Shown: piece by piece, positions 48,160 through 59,849 of the stretch
How the letters are laid out: the number at the start of each line of letters is the position of its first letter
Numbering within the stretch: the stretch's first letter is position 1
Assembly (NCBI GenBank): GCA_018136815.1
Contig: CM030933.1
Coordinates: forward strand, 5,410,282 to 5,474,281
DNA: 64,000 nt
Origin: Isochrysis galbana
Lineage: Eukaryota > Haptophyta > Isochrysidales > Isochrysidaceae
Direction: 5' to 3'
Notes under the pieces: model-generated
Databases searched by the model: none
What the model saw: the letters and a program-made list of their open reading frames with translations, nothing else
What the model was told of the DNA's origin: nothing
Translations under genes and position numbers: made by a program

Positions 48160-51100
48160 TTACGCATCCGAGGAGACGGAGGTCATCACTGTTGGCGGTG
48201 CGGCATTCGGCGCAGCTGCACCAACGGACGTTCCTGCGGCTGCGGCTGCAGCTGCGGCTGCAGCCGCAGCTCGCTTCTTCCCGCCACCGCCACGACGCGT
48301 ACTGCGGACGTGCGAAGTTGTGGCTACCGGTTGTTGCTGCAGTGCGGCGGCGGTAGCGGCATTGGGCACATGGCTGAAAGCAGCCCGTTCCAACCACGCT
48401 GCAGTACGGCGGTTCCCTACGCGTAAGGCAGCGACGTGCGGCACAATTCCAGTGCGAGAACTAGCCGTGGGATTTGCACCGGACTCCACCAAGGCGCGAC
48501 AACCCGCCAGAGCTTCCTCGTCAGACGCCCACTGGGCGCAAAGGGACAGCATGGGCTCTCCTTCTTGCGTGAAGGCGTTGGTTGAGGCGACGAGCTGGTG
48601 CGGGGCGATGCACGATAAGAGGAGAGACATGGTGGGCCGCATCTCGCCCTGAGCACAAATCATTAGGGGAGTCGTCGACTGGAGGGCTCGAGGTGGAGCT
48701 GTTGGGTCGGCCTTCGCGGCAAGGAGGAGCTGGACGACCACCTGAAGGGGAGCGCACGGGAGAGTGGGGATAGGAATTGGGAACTTGTGGCAGGAGTGAG
48801 AGCCCCTGAGATCATAGACAGGTGCGCTTTGATGAGAGAGTTGAGACTATCCGAGACATCGAGCGCTCCGAGGAGCCACGATGCGGGGGTCGCGGTGCTG
48901 AACGCAAGTTCATCGGATGACGAGGCTGCTTTGGGGCAGAAACTCCTTTGAGAAGGGCGCTCACGATCCAATGTTTGGCGTTGGGCATTATCGGTGCTCA
49001 CTTGTTGCTCTTCTCCTCTGATGAGCGCTAAATTGAGGGGCTGCCATCCGCATGGCGTCCCCTCGTGTACGTTGGGCTTCTTGCGGCATAGCAAGGTCGC
49101 GAGCGAGGGAACATCTGGTGGCGACGCGTATGCGGCCGCGCCAAGCGGAGAGAATGTGGACGGGTCACTCTTAACGAAGTAGAGTCGGAGCAGCTGGAGT
49201 TTGAGCTCCCCCACGGGGCTCGAGACGTTGGCCAACATCATCGCGGAGTTGCGATCTGAATCCGCGGAAGTCGCCGCATCGGAGCCAGAATCGGAGGCGG
49301 GTGTGCCTAAGAACGCGCATGACATAAAGTGAGGGTTGTCTGTCCGGGAAACTTGGTGTTCAAAAGCAAGTTGTGCATGCATCGAGATGAGCTGCATGTG
49401 TGGCTAGATCGCTCACCTTGCTGCGGCTGTGATGGTTCAAGGCCTTCCAGAGCCGCCTCAGCGCTGTGGCAAGCATCGGCGACCATAATTCCACAGTTTT
49501 CACCTTTCGGCGAGGAGGCATCTTGGGCCGCAGAGTCACGCCCGACGTTCCCAATGCCAGATGCTGGGCCTACTGAAATGGCAGCCTCGCCCTCCAGGTC
49601 ATGCTGACCAGTGTTGTCCGTTCCTGTGACGGGAGCTATATTTGCGCGCTCCGCGGCGACCGCAGCAGCCCTTGCCTACCAAAAGGGAGTTGGGGCGAGA
49701 TGGATAGCATTTCTCATGGTTCAAGCTTGGGGCAAGAGGGAGGGAGAGCTATCCAGCTCCAGAGCCGCATGTGCCGGTGATCAGTCACACCCGAAGAGAG
49801 TCGAACGAGAAACCCGTGCTCGCCTCGTGGTGATCATTTGTGCTGTCGGCGCCACCCTCGCTCTTCTCATCGAGGGTAGTAGAAACCTCCTCTGCAGAGG
49901 CCTCGTCTTCCGTCTTGGGCCACGGTTCTGCCTTGCCTTTCACCAACACCTGCCAGAAGCGGATGGGGGCGGGCGGAGGGGGAAGCGAAATGCGCATGGA
50001 CAAATGCAGGCAGGCCTCGCTGCAAGGCGTCGCTTCACCTCGCTTCCACTCAAGCCTGGCAAGAAGGAATATGATGGCAGGGTGGCAACGGACCTCTATC
50101 GGCACAAGCGGCGTCGACATCTCGAACTGCTCTAGCAGTTCGCTCCATTCGTTCTCGAGCGTCTCAGCGGTACGTCGAGGTAGGCCTGGCGAGAATTCGG
50201 GGTGCGCCGTGGCCGACAGTGGCGAAGGGCCAGAGCGGCGGGATGGTCTACCATACCGAGCTGTCCATGGATGTGCGGCTGGCGGAGCCGGCCTCATGTT
50301 GCCGCAGCTCTCATATGTCGCGGCGGAACTTGGGATGGATTCCTGAGGGCAGCTGCCCCCACTGCGATTATTGGCAGGCAAACAGTTGTGGGAAGCGGCG
50401 CTCCCTTGCGCGAGGGGTGGCGATCGAGAATGTGACGCCTGCGCGCTTGCGCTTGCAAGTAGGAGACTTGGCATCTCCTGCTCGGCGGCCGCGCCCACTT
50501 CCTCGACAGAGATAGATGAGAAGGCCTCGGCAAGTAGGCGCGAGAGATTCCGAGAGTCCTGGCTGTTCTTGGCCGCGAGGACTGACGCGCTGAAGGCGTC
50601 CGAATTGGTGTTGCTGTTGTGTTGCGTGCTGTTTGGGCTATCGACCGCTTGCTGCCTCGTGTCATCGGCTTCGGTTGGGTCGGTGTTAGCAACGTCGGCA
50701 GGAGAACGCAGGCCCTCATTACGCTCCTTCATCGAGTGGAGTCGAGGGAGGGCCCCAATGAGGGATCGCGCCTCTCCCGGCTCGCTGACAGGGTACATGG
50801 GCAGGCGCAGAGGGACATATGCCCCCTCGCGCTCGAGCAATCGGATCGTGAGGCGCATCCCCTCCGAAACCTGAAGGGCATGAGATGGCATGTGCCAAGG
50901 CTATGATGAGAGCATACACAGTGATGGACATACTCAAGCGGTCGCAGCTAATGGGAGTTCCTCGCCGCATTCGTTGCGCCGGGAAAACGTATCATTCAAC
51001 ACCTGCGGGTCATGAGCCTCGGCTCTGGAGACGAGCTGCCGCAGCTCGCTGAGATCGTCGGGGTGGATTAGCTCCAGCATATCGCGAGATGTGGCAAGCT

Positions 51101-52252
51101 CATCTGAACTGCGAACGGGCAGGGCCAGTGTAAATTAAATCGCTGCGACGGCCCAAGCGTGGGAAGTCCCCCTGGGGCGCACAGATTACCCTACGACACT
51201 GACTGAGTATGGAGCCTCGCAGCTTGCTATGCCTGGGAAGTGGACCTGGTGTGCTCACTCGCACTTCGCGAACCACTGGCACTGTGGAAGCATCCTGCTC
51301 ACCTATACCCGAGCATGCGCTTGCACTTTGGTGACATGTACATAAACACACCCTGGCGCGAGGTGTGGAGAATCAAGTCGTTGCATGTTTGCGCAAGCTG
51401 CCAATACCTAGAGATGGGGTCGAGCGGAGGCCGCCGTAAGAGAGCTGTACTCAGGCAGTCGAGGCCAAAGCAAGCTAGAGGGATGGGTGCCCCGCTCGTG
51501 CAAGGGGGGGGGACGAGAAGACAGTGTGCTCACTGTCTCATTTGCGAGTGTAGCAGCCGCATCATGTGCTGCTGCATCCTCTCGCGGTGGCGATTCAGCA
51601 GATTCTTCTGCTCGAGCCGCATTTTCTCGGCGTGGATCTCGAGCCTCTCACGCTCAGCCCGCTCTCGCTCCGCCTCCGTTTCTGCGCGCAGCTTCTGCAT
51701 CTCCGCCTGCTGCTGCAGTAGCCGCAGCTGCGCCTCGCGCTGCGACGCCTCGAGTCTAGCCTGCCGCGAGTTGAGCATAGCGATGTGTCGGTGCATCACA
51801 ACGTGCCACAGCCGTGCTACATCCTCGAGCCGGACAGGCTTCACGAGGTACGAGTCTGCGCCTGACATGATGCACCCCTCGACGAGGTGGCGCGAGTCCT
51901 GTGATGATATCATGATGACACAAACCTCGCTGCGCAGCTTCTGCCGGAGGTGTCGGAGGAGCTGCTCGCCAGACATCCGCTGGAGCACAATTTCGCTCAG
52001 TACCAAGTTGAACTGCTGCTCGCTCGGCTTGCGCACGTCCTGCTGGAGGACCTCAAGAGCCTCTTCTGCCGACTTGACAATGGTCACCTCGTAGTTGCAG
52101 CGCTCGAAGAGGGCGACGATGGTCTGAGCGGAAAACTGGTCATCCTCGACGAGAAGGATGCGCAGCAGCTCGAACTCTCGCTCGAGCCACTTCGCCTTGC
52201 CACCCGGGTCCGGAGGGAGCAGTGGGGGCAGCGGCGGTGGCGGCGTCGACAT
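48160..52252 (-). CDS. PRR-type pseudo-receiver / PAS / ankyrin protein, seven exons
   Basis: Exons (minus) are 52252-51534, 51407-51303, 51108-51003, 50870-49791, 49675-49417, 49306-49002 and 48741-48160; the product is 1,051 residues. All introns are GT-AG and all phases agree. Residues ~30-155 are a receiver domain: LRILLVEDD, FNLVLSEIVLQRMSGEQLL, VIMISSQDS and GADSYLVKPV. The phospho-acceptor Asp is Glu (E87), as in plant clock PRR/TOC1 proteins. Residues 160-235 form a charged coiled coil. Residues ~240-335 are a PAS domain built from exons 2-4 (NDLILHTSRQGVFMYMSP, MLGY, LELIHPDDLSELRQ, LLEREGAYVPLR). A Ser-rich disordered linker follows, then ankyrin-like repeats at ~780-990, one spanning the last intron (PLNLALIRGEEQQ joined to VVVQLLLAAKADPT). 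No CCT or kinase domain is seen. It is likely a signalling scaffold, possibly sensory or clock-related. Confidence 0.82.
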
Positions 52253-52259
52253 TGCGGCC

Positions 52260-53225
52260 GAAGAGACCAGGGATGAGGGGGGGGGGGCAGGAGGGGGGGC
52301 GGAAGGGAAGGGGGGCGGGGGGAGATGAGGCGGGTGTTAGCGCACAGAGGCGAGGAAGGGAGAGAGAGAGTGAGGGAAGGAGAGGTGGGGGTGGGTGGGG
52401 TACAAGGGGCGGTGGCGAGGGGCGAGGCGAGAGAGCGGCAGGGTGTGGGGGGGGAGGAGAGAAATAAAAAGGATAGAGAAGAGGGATGGTGGCGGGAGAG
52501 AGGGCAAGACTGTGAGACCAGAGAGGAGCACGAGAAAGAAGAGAGAAGGAGAGGGACTTCTTATAAGGTATTGTACAGGGGGGAGAGAGGGCTGAACGAA
52601 GAGCTAGATTCTCGTGGTCTCGTGGTGGTAGTAGGAGTACAGGATATATCTACATCCCTGCGACTCTCTCCCCGTCCGGTGTGCCCCTCTCCTCTCTCTT
52701 CTGGACAGACTTCTTCTTCTTCCTCCCCCCCCTCCCCTCATCTCTCTCTCTCCTCCTCTTCTTCCTCTTCTCTCCCCCCCCAACGCGTGCTCCCCCCCCC
52801 ACACACACAAACTGCCCTTGGCCCTCGGCTCTTTGCCTTCCCGCTCACTCCCGAGCCAGCCCCTCCCGCCAATCTCGGCCCCCCGCGGATCTCCCCCAAA
52901 GCCCCCTTCCCCCCTTCCACCCTTTCCCCCCCCCGCCCCCCCCCGCCCCCCTCCCCCCCTCCCCCCCCCCCGCGCGAATGGAAGAGGAGAAGGGGCGCGG
53001 CGGGGGGGGCCCATCCATCCAGAGAGAGTTTTAAAGCTATCCGCGTCTCCGGTTGGGTCTTTTCTTGGTATGTAGCACCACCGACGAGAGGCCGAGACCA
53101 GGCGCCGCCAGCCGCGACTGTCGCCGGCTTTGACGCCGACCTCCGCTCGAATCTCCCTCCCTCATTCCGGTTGGGTCTCCATGCGTGCGAGCGAGCCGAG
53201 CACGCACGGAGATAGAGCATACTGC
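52260..53225. other. G- and C-rich flank upstream of the PRR-PAS-ANK gene
   Basis: The stretch 52270-52460 is G-rich. The stretch 52730-52980 is C-rich with runs up to ten. It is probably the promoter/5' UTR of the minus-strand gene plus low-complexity DNA. Long frames on either strand are Pro/Ser or Gly/Arg-rich and are not supported. Confidence 0.65.
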
Positions 53226-53527
53226 AGGGGGGCCTTAAAAAAGGATGAACGATGGCGGTAGAAAGTTGGAAAGCTCTGTTCGGGTCATTGTGCTTTGTGC
53301 TCTAAGCAGAATCTAACGAAAACACAGCACATCTGCCCTCTTTCCTGCGTCATTCGCAACCGCAGAACAAAACTCCGCTTTCAACTAGTGATTAGGGCGG
53401 TCTAACCTAGGGAGGGGGGAAGGCAGAGCAAGGCTAGTCTCGCCTTTGGCCTTGGGCCTTTGTTTGGCCTTTATTTGGACTCGGCCTTCCGCTCCGCAAC
53501 GCGGGCAGGGTGTGCGTGCGGCCATCG

Positions 53528-53723
53528 CAATCCTAGATGGGAAATACGTATTTACCGTATTTGGCCAAAGGCCAAATACATATGTCATATGTAATTGGCT
53601 GTATTTGAAGCGTGTCCTGGGTTGTAGGCCTCGAATGTATTTGAAATGTATTTGGCCGGAGGCCAAATACATATGTATTTGGCTGTATTTGCAGGCCCCA
53701 GCACCGTATTTCCCATCCAGGAT
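53528..53723. mobile_element. 196-bp foldback sequence (MITE-like)
   Basis: The ends atcctagatgggaaatacg and cgtatttcccatccaggat are reverse complements with one mismatch. The interior repeats tatttggcc(aaa/gga)ggccaaatacatatg in both orientations, so the single strand folds into an extended hairpin. No target duplication is clear. It also resembles the acatatttggg-rich arms of the 31481-32354 element in word content only. Confidence 0.7.
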
Positions 53724-54059
53724 CACAATTTTAGGGGGGGTGTATGACAAGGGGCAATGTATGAGCTCGTGTAACAAATGATTTTCTGGTGCGCTGATTG
53801 GTTGCGGCCGAAAAAAGAACCCTCAGGTTGCACTTTCCAAGTTCTCGCTGTCGCCTCCCGCCTCCCATGCCTCTTCCTTCTCCTTGATGGCCTCGGCTCT
53901 AGCCTGCCGCAGCAACTCATCCGTGTAGGCCCGGTGCTGCTCCTGGTGCTCCAGGATGCGCCTAGTCGGTGGTCGGACTGTCGGCAGCCCGACACGGCGC
54001 TGCATCGGGCGGGAATCAAATGCCGAATGTAGAATGTAGCCTAGATATAAAGGAACCGA

Positions 54060-54272
54060 TCCCCCCGCGGGCGCGACCGCCAATTCTTTACGTGAGCGCG
54101 CGTGACGGAAGGGGGGGGAGGGGGGGAGAATCGCACCATTTCCTGGCTAAGATTTTCGTGGCGGCAGGTGCAGGTGGCCCCCCCTGAAGGTTTTTTATTG
54201 GGCCTCGCGCCACGTTCAAAAATGCGGCCCAACCCTTACTAATAGTTAAAAAGCCCCTGTTTGACCGCCCTA
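54060..54272 (+). repeat. Dispersed ~220-bp repeat ending ctgtttgaccgcccta
   Basis: Closest match to 24005-24228 (agaatcgcaccatt, aagattttcgtggcg, cgcgccacg-tcaaaaa and cggcccaacccttact blocks). It ends at 54272 with the TAGGG-type terminus. A single tagggcggtc in the opposite sense lies at 53393-53402. The flanks of those two do not share a duplication, so I do not pair them. Confidence 0.75.
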
Positions 54273-54279
54273 CAAATAA

Positions 54280-55270
54280 CCTCCAGGTGACAACGGAAGG
54301 TGCTACTAGGGATGGGGGTAAATGAACGCTTCTGGTCTGCTATCTCCCTTGGTGCTTGGTGCCCCTGTCCCCCCTTTTTGGGGGCCCAGTTTGTCTCAGT
54401 GCCTTTTGCATGGCTCTGTTGCGACCTTCCCACATGGGGGCTGTGTCTGGATTGGTGCCGGGCCAGCCCCTCGTGCCGGAGCACGAGGGCGGTACCGCCG
54501 CTGTGTAGGGGCTCCCGGCCCGGGGGCCTTCCCTAATGGATCGTCCAGCTAGTATGTATGGTGTATGGTGTGGCTGTTGTGGCTGTGGGAGGTGGTGTGG
54601 TGTGGGTGTGCTGCATGTTGGCTGCGACCAGCATAAATAATGCTGGCTGCTGTCTCGCTGTTCGTGGTGCTGGGCGGGCGTGGCGCGCTGGCTCCTTCGC
54701 CCACCTGGCCGGGTGGGTCATCCTGGCGCGGTCGCTTCGGCGATAGGGAAGTGTCCATGAGTGCAACGTCCATCGCGGCGAGGGCGGCGGCGGCGAGGGC
54801 GGGAGGCGGCGCGCTGGAGCCTATCGTTTTAACGATAGTTGCCGCTGGCGACCTCAAGCGCCTCCTCCTCGTCGGAAGTCGGAAGCATAGTCCTTCTCCT
54901 CCACCACCTCGAAGAGTAGTCAGAGTAGCGCACAGCCTCCCTCGTCATCTGAAGAGAGGTCGAGGCGCTCCGCGTTGTGCAGCTCCACTGCCACCTGCCA
55001 CCTGCTCATCCTCCTTGGCGCCAACAGCTGAGGCGGGCGGCATCGGCAGGGGGCAGGGGGCGGGGGCGACGACAGCTCTCTGGCCCGAAAACAAAAAATA
55101 CGCACTGCTACTTCTACTTCTCGCTCTCGGCCTCGCACTTATCTCTTACACGCACCTCCTCCACACGCTGCGAAATCGCGAAAATCCGAAGCGCCAAAAT
55201 TGGCGTTTCAATCCGGCGGTATACTTTAGAGGAAATAAGACTCCGAGAACTTTTCTCTTTCGCGCCCTCT
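54280..55270. other. Unresolved stretch, includes an inverted relative of the 37-kb unit
   Basis: The stretch 55130-55215 is the inverted partner of 37016-37120. The minus-strand frame 54920-55138 ends SSDDEGGCALL, similar to the SDDKADCALL segment of the 37-kb acidic ORF. A plus-strand frame 54640-55272 (210 codons) is Arg/Ala/Pro-rich with one hydrophobic segment near its end and is not convincingly coding. Confidence 0.5.
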
Positions 55271-55271
55271 G

Positions 55272-57080
55272 ATGTCGCCGCGGCCGCCGCCGTCCGCTTC
55301 GGCGCGAGCGGACGGGTGCAACGCATGTGCGCGCCAAGAGGGCGCGGTCACGGTGCGTGGGGGGGCGGGCGCGTGGGGCACGCCAAAGATGGCCTCTCCA
55401 CGTCCCGCCCGACGCTCGCCGCCGCCCGCCCTCTCAACTCTGTGCCAGCGCCACACCGTCGCGGTGCGAAGGCCGCACCCAGTGGCGCCCACACCACGCG
55501 CTGCTCTGTCAGGCTGCACATGGGGCACGCCCAAGATGCGGCCGATGCAGAAGTTCCAACCTCCTCCGTTTCACTCGCCCTCGCCACCTATCACGCGGGG
55601 TGCGCATCGGAGAGCAGCTTCATTGAGTGCGCATCCTGCTCCAGCATGGTATTCGCCCGGTAGAGGAACTGCTCGCCGATCCGCCTCGAGCTCGGGCGGA
55701 CGGCCGGCGTCGGCGCCCTTGAGGCTCCAGCGTGAGAAGGAAGCAGCTACGTCCACAAGCGTCGGCCTGAGCGCCGTTGGCGAGGTGCTACGGCGACAGG
55801 CAGGCAGGCTTGCAGCTTGCGAAGCAAAGGCGGGCGCTCTTGCGGTCGAGATTTGCGCCAGTCTCTCTTCGCCGAGCAGGTCTTCTACCCGCAATCATGG
55901 AGAATCGGCGTGTGCGGTCTCGATCGAGGCAGCATCACGAGACTGTGCAGCTACGGGTGAGCAGTCGCTTCTTGCCGACCTGCAGGCACGCTTGCCATCA
56001 TTGTCACCGGATCCCCAAGGAGCACACCACCTAATTGGCGTTCCCAGGTCAGCTAGCCCGAGATCGGCGCATCCGCCGGGCACAGCCCTCAAAGCCAGCG
56101 AACCGTCCAGCAGCGCTGGTGCCATCAGCATTCCTCAAGTTGCAGGTGGCAATACTGCTACGAATACAGTTGCGGGCCATGGTGGTGGATTGAGTATAAA
56201 CAACTCACGACAGTGGACAACCTCTGTGATAGACTCGCAGGCTTCTCTGCTTGATGCTCAAGTGCACACTTCCGATGGCGGCCAAAGCGCATGCAGCGAT
56301 GCGGTGTGTTATGATCGTGCCTGTGGCGCGTGCACGTCTCATCCACCATCCGTAGGGTTTGCCCTTGCAGCTCCGCTCGGCGGCGCATCTTGCTCACCTT
56401 CAAGCCACGGTGCGGACCCTCTATCGCCAAACCACGTGTCAAGGTCCGCCTTAACATCAAGACCTTCGACGGGTCCTGAACGCATGGACCATCTGCTGTA
56501 CGCATCCGACGTCTTCATTCATTCGGTTCCCGAACTCTCCGGTGAATGCGTGACTGCCACTGCCACGTTAACCCGGTTTGAGATTCGGGAGCAAGCCGCA
56601 CTTCTTGCAAGGCTTGGGTGTTGTCACATTGGGCGCTTTGTTGAAACTTGGACTGGCTACGGTGATGCGGATGGTCATGGCGTTGTTGGTGGGAGGCTTG
56701 GCGAGGACAAAGTCGCGCGGGCAACGAGCGCCATCGCGGGGCACAAGGCCGAGAGCAGCTGTGGCGCGCCGGTCGAAGATGGCCACGATCGTGGCGCGAT
56801 GCAAACTGCTTCATTGCCTGCTGATGTGGACGGCCTATCTTGCGATGCATCGTCCGGTGCACAAGGCCATAGGGCTCCTAGAGAGGCCTCTGAAGCATTC
56901 GTCGGCGCTCCGAATCCGCACTTGGACGATGGAACTATATTATCATATGCAGTGCCGCACTTGTTGCTACCGCAAGACCCTCCACGGCTCTCAGTCTTGG
57001 CCTGCCTCGCAATGCTTAGTCAGCTGCCCTCATTGGCAACGATCATATCGTTGCTTCATCGGGTAAGCTACTTCCTCTAG
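55272..57080 (+). CDS. Ser/Ala/Pro-rich protein, unknown family, probably continues in later exons
   Basis: 602-codon frame from ATG 55272. The first ~100 residues are basic and low-complexity, with a repeated WGTPKM motif. Residues ~170-220 are helical (VGEVLRRQAGRLAACEAKAGALAVEI). The remainder is Ser/Ala-rich and largely disordered. A good donor (cgg|gtaagc) at 57062/57063 would end the exon in phase 0 at SLATIISLLHR, with an acceptor ttag at 57175. The following sequence is open in two frames to ~57400, so the downstream structure is unresolved. It may be the 5' part of the F-box/LRR gene that follows on the same strand, or a separate gene. Confidence 0.45.
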   Translation: MSPRPPPSASARADGCNACARQEGAVTVRGGAGAWGTPKMASPRPARRSPPPALSTLCQRHTVAVRRPHPVAPTPRAALSGCTWGTPKMRPMQKFQPPPFHSPSPPITRGAHRRAASLSAHPAPAWYSPGRGTARRSASSSGGRPASAPLRLQREKEAATSTSVGLSAVGEVLRRQAGRLAACEAKAGALAVEICASLSSPSRSSTRNHGESACAVSIEAASRDCAATGEQSLLADLQARLPSLSPDPQGAHHLIGVPRSASPRSAHPPGTALKASEPSSSAGAISIPQVAGGNTATNTVAGHGGGLSINNSRQWTTSVIDSQASLLDAQVHTSDGGQSACSDAVCYDRACGACTSHPPSVGFALAAPLGGASCSPSSHGADPLSPNHVSRSALTSRPSTGPERMDHLLYASDVFIHSVPELSGECVTATATLTRFEIREQAALLARLGCCHIGRFVETWTGYGDADGHGVVGGRLGEDKVARATSAIAGHKAESSCGAPVEDGHDRGAMQTASLPADVDGLSCDASSGAQGHRAPREASEAFVGAPNPHLDDGTILSYAVPHLLLPQDPPRLSVLACLAMLSQLPSLATIISLLHRVSYFL

Positions 57081-57996
57081 CCCGCCCCCCAGTGGCCACG
57101 CTGGCCCGGCACGTGCAGAGCCTGCAGCGTTATTTCCGTCAACAACGCGAGGTGGTTGATGCTAACGGGCCTTAGGACCATATTGCGCGTTCGTGCCACA
57201 AAGCGCAGCTTCTCTTGGCCTCCTTCGCTTGGTCATATACGCTCCGACGACTAGCGCATGGGCCCGAGAGCTGTGTGACCTCCACGCCAGACGGCGTGGC
57301 TTGTTGCTCACCTTTTGCGCTGCCCCGTCTTCCGCTCAGCTCGCACTCAACCTGGACGTGGAGGCGCTCATGCTCCAGTATGTCACCGACTCGCTCGATG
57401 CACAATGTGAGTATCTAGCGCTCGGCGCGGCGCTCGGTGGAATCCGTGACCCTGAGGGGTTGAAGCAAGCCACCTATGCGAGTGCGGGTGATTCCACAAG
57501 AATACGAGCATCCAGATCAGACGCGAAGGCTGGCCTGATTATCGTCTCCTTATTCCAAGGAAAAGGTAGAGGTTATGGCTCCGCATCGCAAGAGGTTGCA
57601 GCGAGTACGTGCGGCAAGCGCCGCGACCAACCTGCGGCTTGTGATGCCGCTGGCTTTTGTGGCACCTCAGCCGCAGGCGGTGTACAGGTCGAGACAGCCA
57701 GAGGAAGAGGGAACCCTAACGAAAGCATCAACGAGGCGGTTTGTTTGATCAGACTTTGTGAATCGGTGTGCTTGCCAGCCCACATTTTGGCAGGGCACTT
57801 GCGGCATGTGTGAGGAGTACGTAGACCTTAACTTGTGTCGCTTTCCGTCGGCCCGCCTACGCCACTCCCTGCCACCTGCTTCCATGCTCGCCCACGGCCG
57901 TTCATCGAGTCTCCCACGAACATGCGGCCGGTCTTGTCATGTGGATAGATTTGCGCCTACTCACGCCCTCTTCCCTCTACGCCACCTTCACGATAG

Positions 57997-59844
57997 TTGG
58001 AGGCGTTGGGCTCTCTGCCCGCCGAATCGATTCTTCAAGTGTTGCGCAGGTGCTCTCCCTCGACTCAAATCCTGCTCATGGCTATCGACCCGGATCATTT
58101 GGCAGCATCTCTTGCGCATACTGAAGTAGAAGCCGATCCTCACCCACCCAACCCACCTGCACACATTGAGTCTCAACTTGCGTGGCGCAGCTGGGGTCTA
58201 GGGGATTGGGCACTGGGGAGCTGGCGCCGTGGTTGCGATGCATGGCTTGCACATCGCGAGGCCATGGTCGTAAAGATGGAGGACGACCTATCGGTGCTTG
58301 GGCTCTTCACCGATTACGAAGTCTGGCCGGCAATCATCCGCAAGGCACTTCCAGCAGATGGAGATGAGCTAACACCGGACCTTCGGGATGTGTGGCACAA
58401 CGAGCTTCCGGGCCATCTCTACATCCTCATGCGGGCTGCACGCGACATTGTGCTCGGTTTGCCATCGGAGCAGGGCAGCGACGGCGGCGACTCCGCGAGC
58501 ATAGACTGCATGCAACATCCTACGGCGCTGCGCACCTCGGGCGATGCTACACCGACATCCAAGGATACGTCAAGTGACGCTACTTGTTGCTCATCGCCAT
58601 TGCGCTTATTGCCGCCCCTTGCGCTTGCAGATGTTTGGGCCGGCGCCCCAAGTGATGGGTGCGCCGTGTCGTGGACGCTACTCGCCAGCATTGTAGACCG
58701 TGGACAGCGCGCTTCTCTCGAGAAAATCGAGTTACTCGACCTCTCTGGATGCCGCCCTCCGCATGCTTGCTTGCCGCCTTTGCTCGATGACCCATCCAAG
58801 TTGCAGGCTGGCGGTTTTCACACTGAACGGCACGTCTCGGATGGCACAGCCGATGTTACACGGGGGCTGGACTCTAGTGCACGCCAGAGTGCAACTACAC
58901 CTCCCAACTCCATCGGCGACGCCGACGAGGTCGAATCGGTCCAAGCGCTTACTGACGCCGCAGATGTCCCCGAGAAGCCAACGCTTCTTCTCCGACTCGT
59001 GGACCGCATGCGCTCGCTAATTTGTCTTCGTCTAGATGGACTCCAGCTTACCGCGGAGTTGCTCGGTGCCATCGGCGCCGATCTTCCCAATCTATCCTTA
59101 CTGTCTCTCGCGAGGTGCGATGGACTAACGAACGATGCGCTGATCTCGATGTGTAACGCGATGCGCCATGACGTTGAGCACTTGCGTATGGACACCTCGT
59201 CTGGCTATTCTAGGACTGGCTGCGAAAGGTCCAATTCAAGCTATTTCCGCGTAGGATTTGGCCTTTCTCTCGGGATTTCGCATCGCATCCGGAGGTGAGC
59301 CTGTGCAATGCCGATAGTACTTCCCGTACGTTGGTTGCGGAGAGCGCCTTGGCGCTAGGCATATCATCCAGTCATAGTTACGGAAACTCAGGGCATGTGG
59401 ATCTGCACAGCCTTTCGACGCCAGCACCTCATGAACCTGACCGCTTCCCTCCACACTGATGCCATCGCTTGCAGTGGGGACGAGTCGGAGACTTTCTTGG
59501 CTCCCCGTCTCACTCACCTTTGCCTACGAGACGCCACACGGTTGGGCGAGCCAGGTTTTGACGCCATTTCCAACCGGCTGGGCGGCCTGCGCGATTTATG
59601 CCTTTACGGCTGCCGGGGACTTACCGATGCCGGCCTCGCTGCCCTTTCTGGTCTCTCCTGCCCCAACTTGAGATGGCTGAACACTGTCGGCGCATACAAG
59701 CTCACTGCCGGTGCGCAGCAAGGCTTGCTTGCGTCGCACCCGGCGCTCTTGCTGTACTCCAATCCACAACTTTTTGCGTCGGACGAGCACGAAGGTCCAG
59801 AGGCAAGGCTACGGCGCTCATCACCGAATCACATTTCGCATTAG
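57997..59844 (+). CDS. F-box-like / leucine-rich-repeat protein, at least two exons
   Basis: The frame opens after a stop at 57994 with LGSLPAESILQVLRR and a following helix that fits an F-box start. There is no ATG before it, so an upstream exon or a later start is needed. Leucine-rich-repeat sequence follows: LEKIELLDLSGC, SLICLRLDGLQLTAELL, LPNLSLLSLARCDGLTNDALISM. A phase-2 intron 59229-59474 (gtccaa...ttgcag) would join this to LAPRLTHLCLRDATRLGEPG, LRDLCLYGCRGLTDAGLAAL and CPNLRWLNTVGAYKLT. These are AMN1/Skp2-type cysteine-containing repeats. Such proteins usually present substrates to SCF ubiquitin ligases. A large acidic/Ser-rich insertion separates early repeats. The donor is weak, so the join is tentative. 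Confidence 0.68.
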
Positions 59845-59849
59845 GATGC

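Noticed and set aside
49785-50891. 368-codon frame as an independent gene starting at ATG 50891
   Set aside because: The ATG is followed by ctcatgcccttcag, a good acceptor. Joining to the exon ending gacccgcag completes a PAS domain in frame, so this is exon 4 of the PRR-PAS-ANK gene.
51487-52094. Long plus-strand Cys/Ser/Arg-rich frames opposite the receiver exon
   Set aside because: They are antisense shadows of the receiver/coiled-coil exon. The minus strand has the domain motifs and splice sites.
53393-54272. A single TAGGG element between tagggcggtc at 53393 and ctgtttgaccgcccta at 54272
   Set aside because: The flanks (ctagtgat and caaataac) do not match and the left terminus diverges after ten bases. 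They are probably independent ends.
57193-57813. 206-codon frame as a separate gene
   Set aside because: It lacks domain signal, starts without supporting context, and overlaps a competing frame with donor/acceptor signals. It is left as unresolved exon territory of the neighbouring genes.
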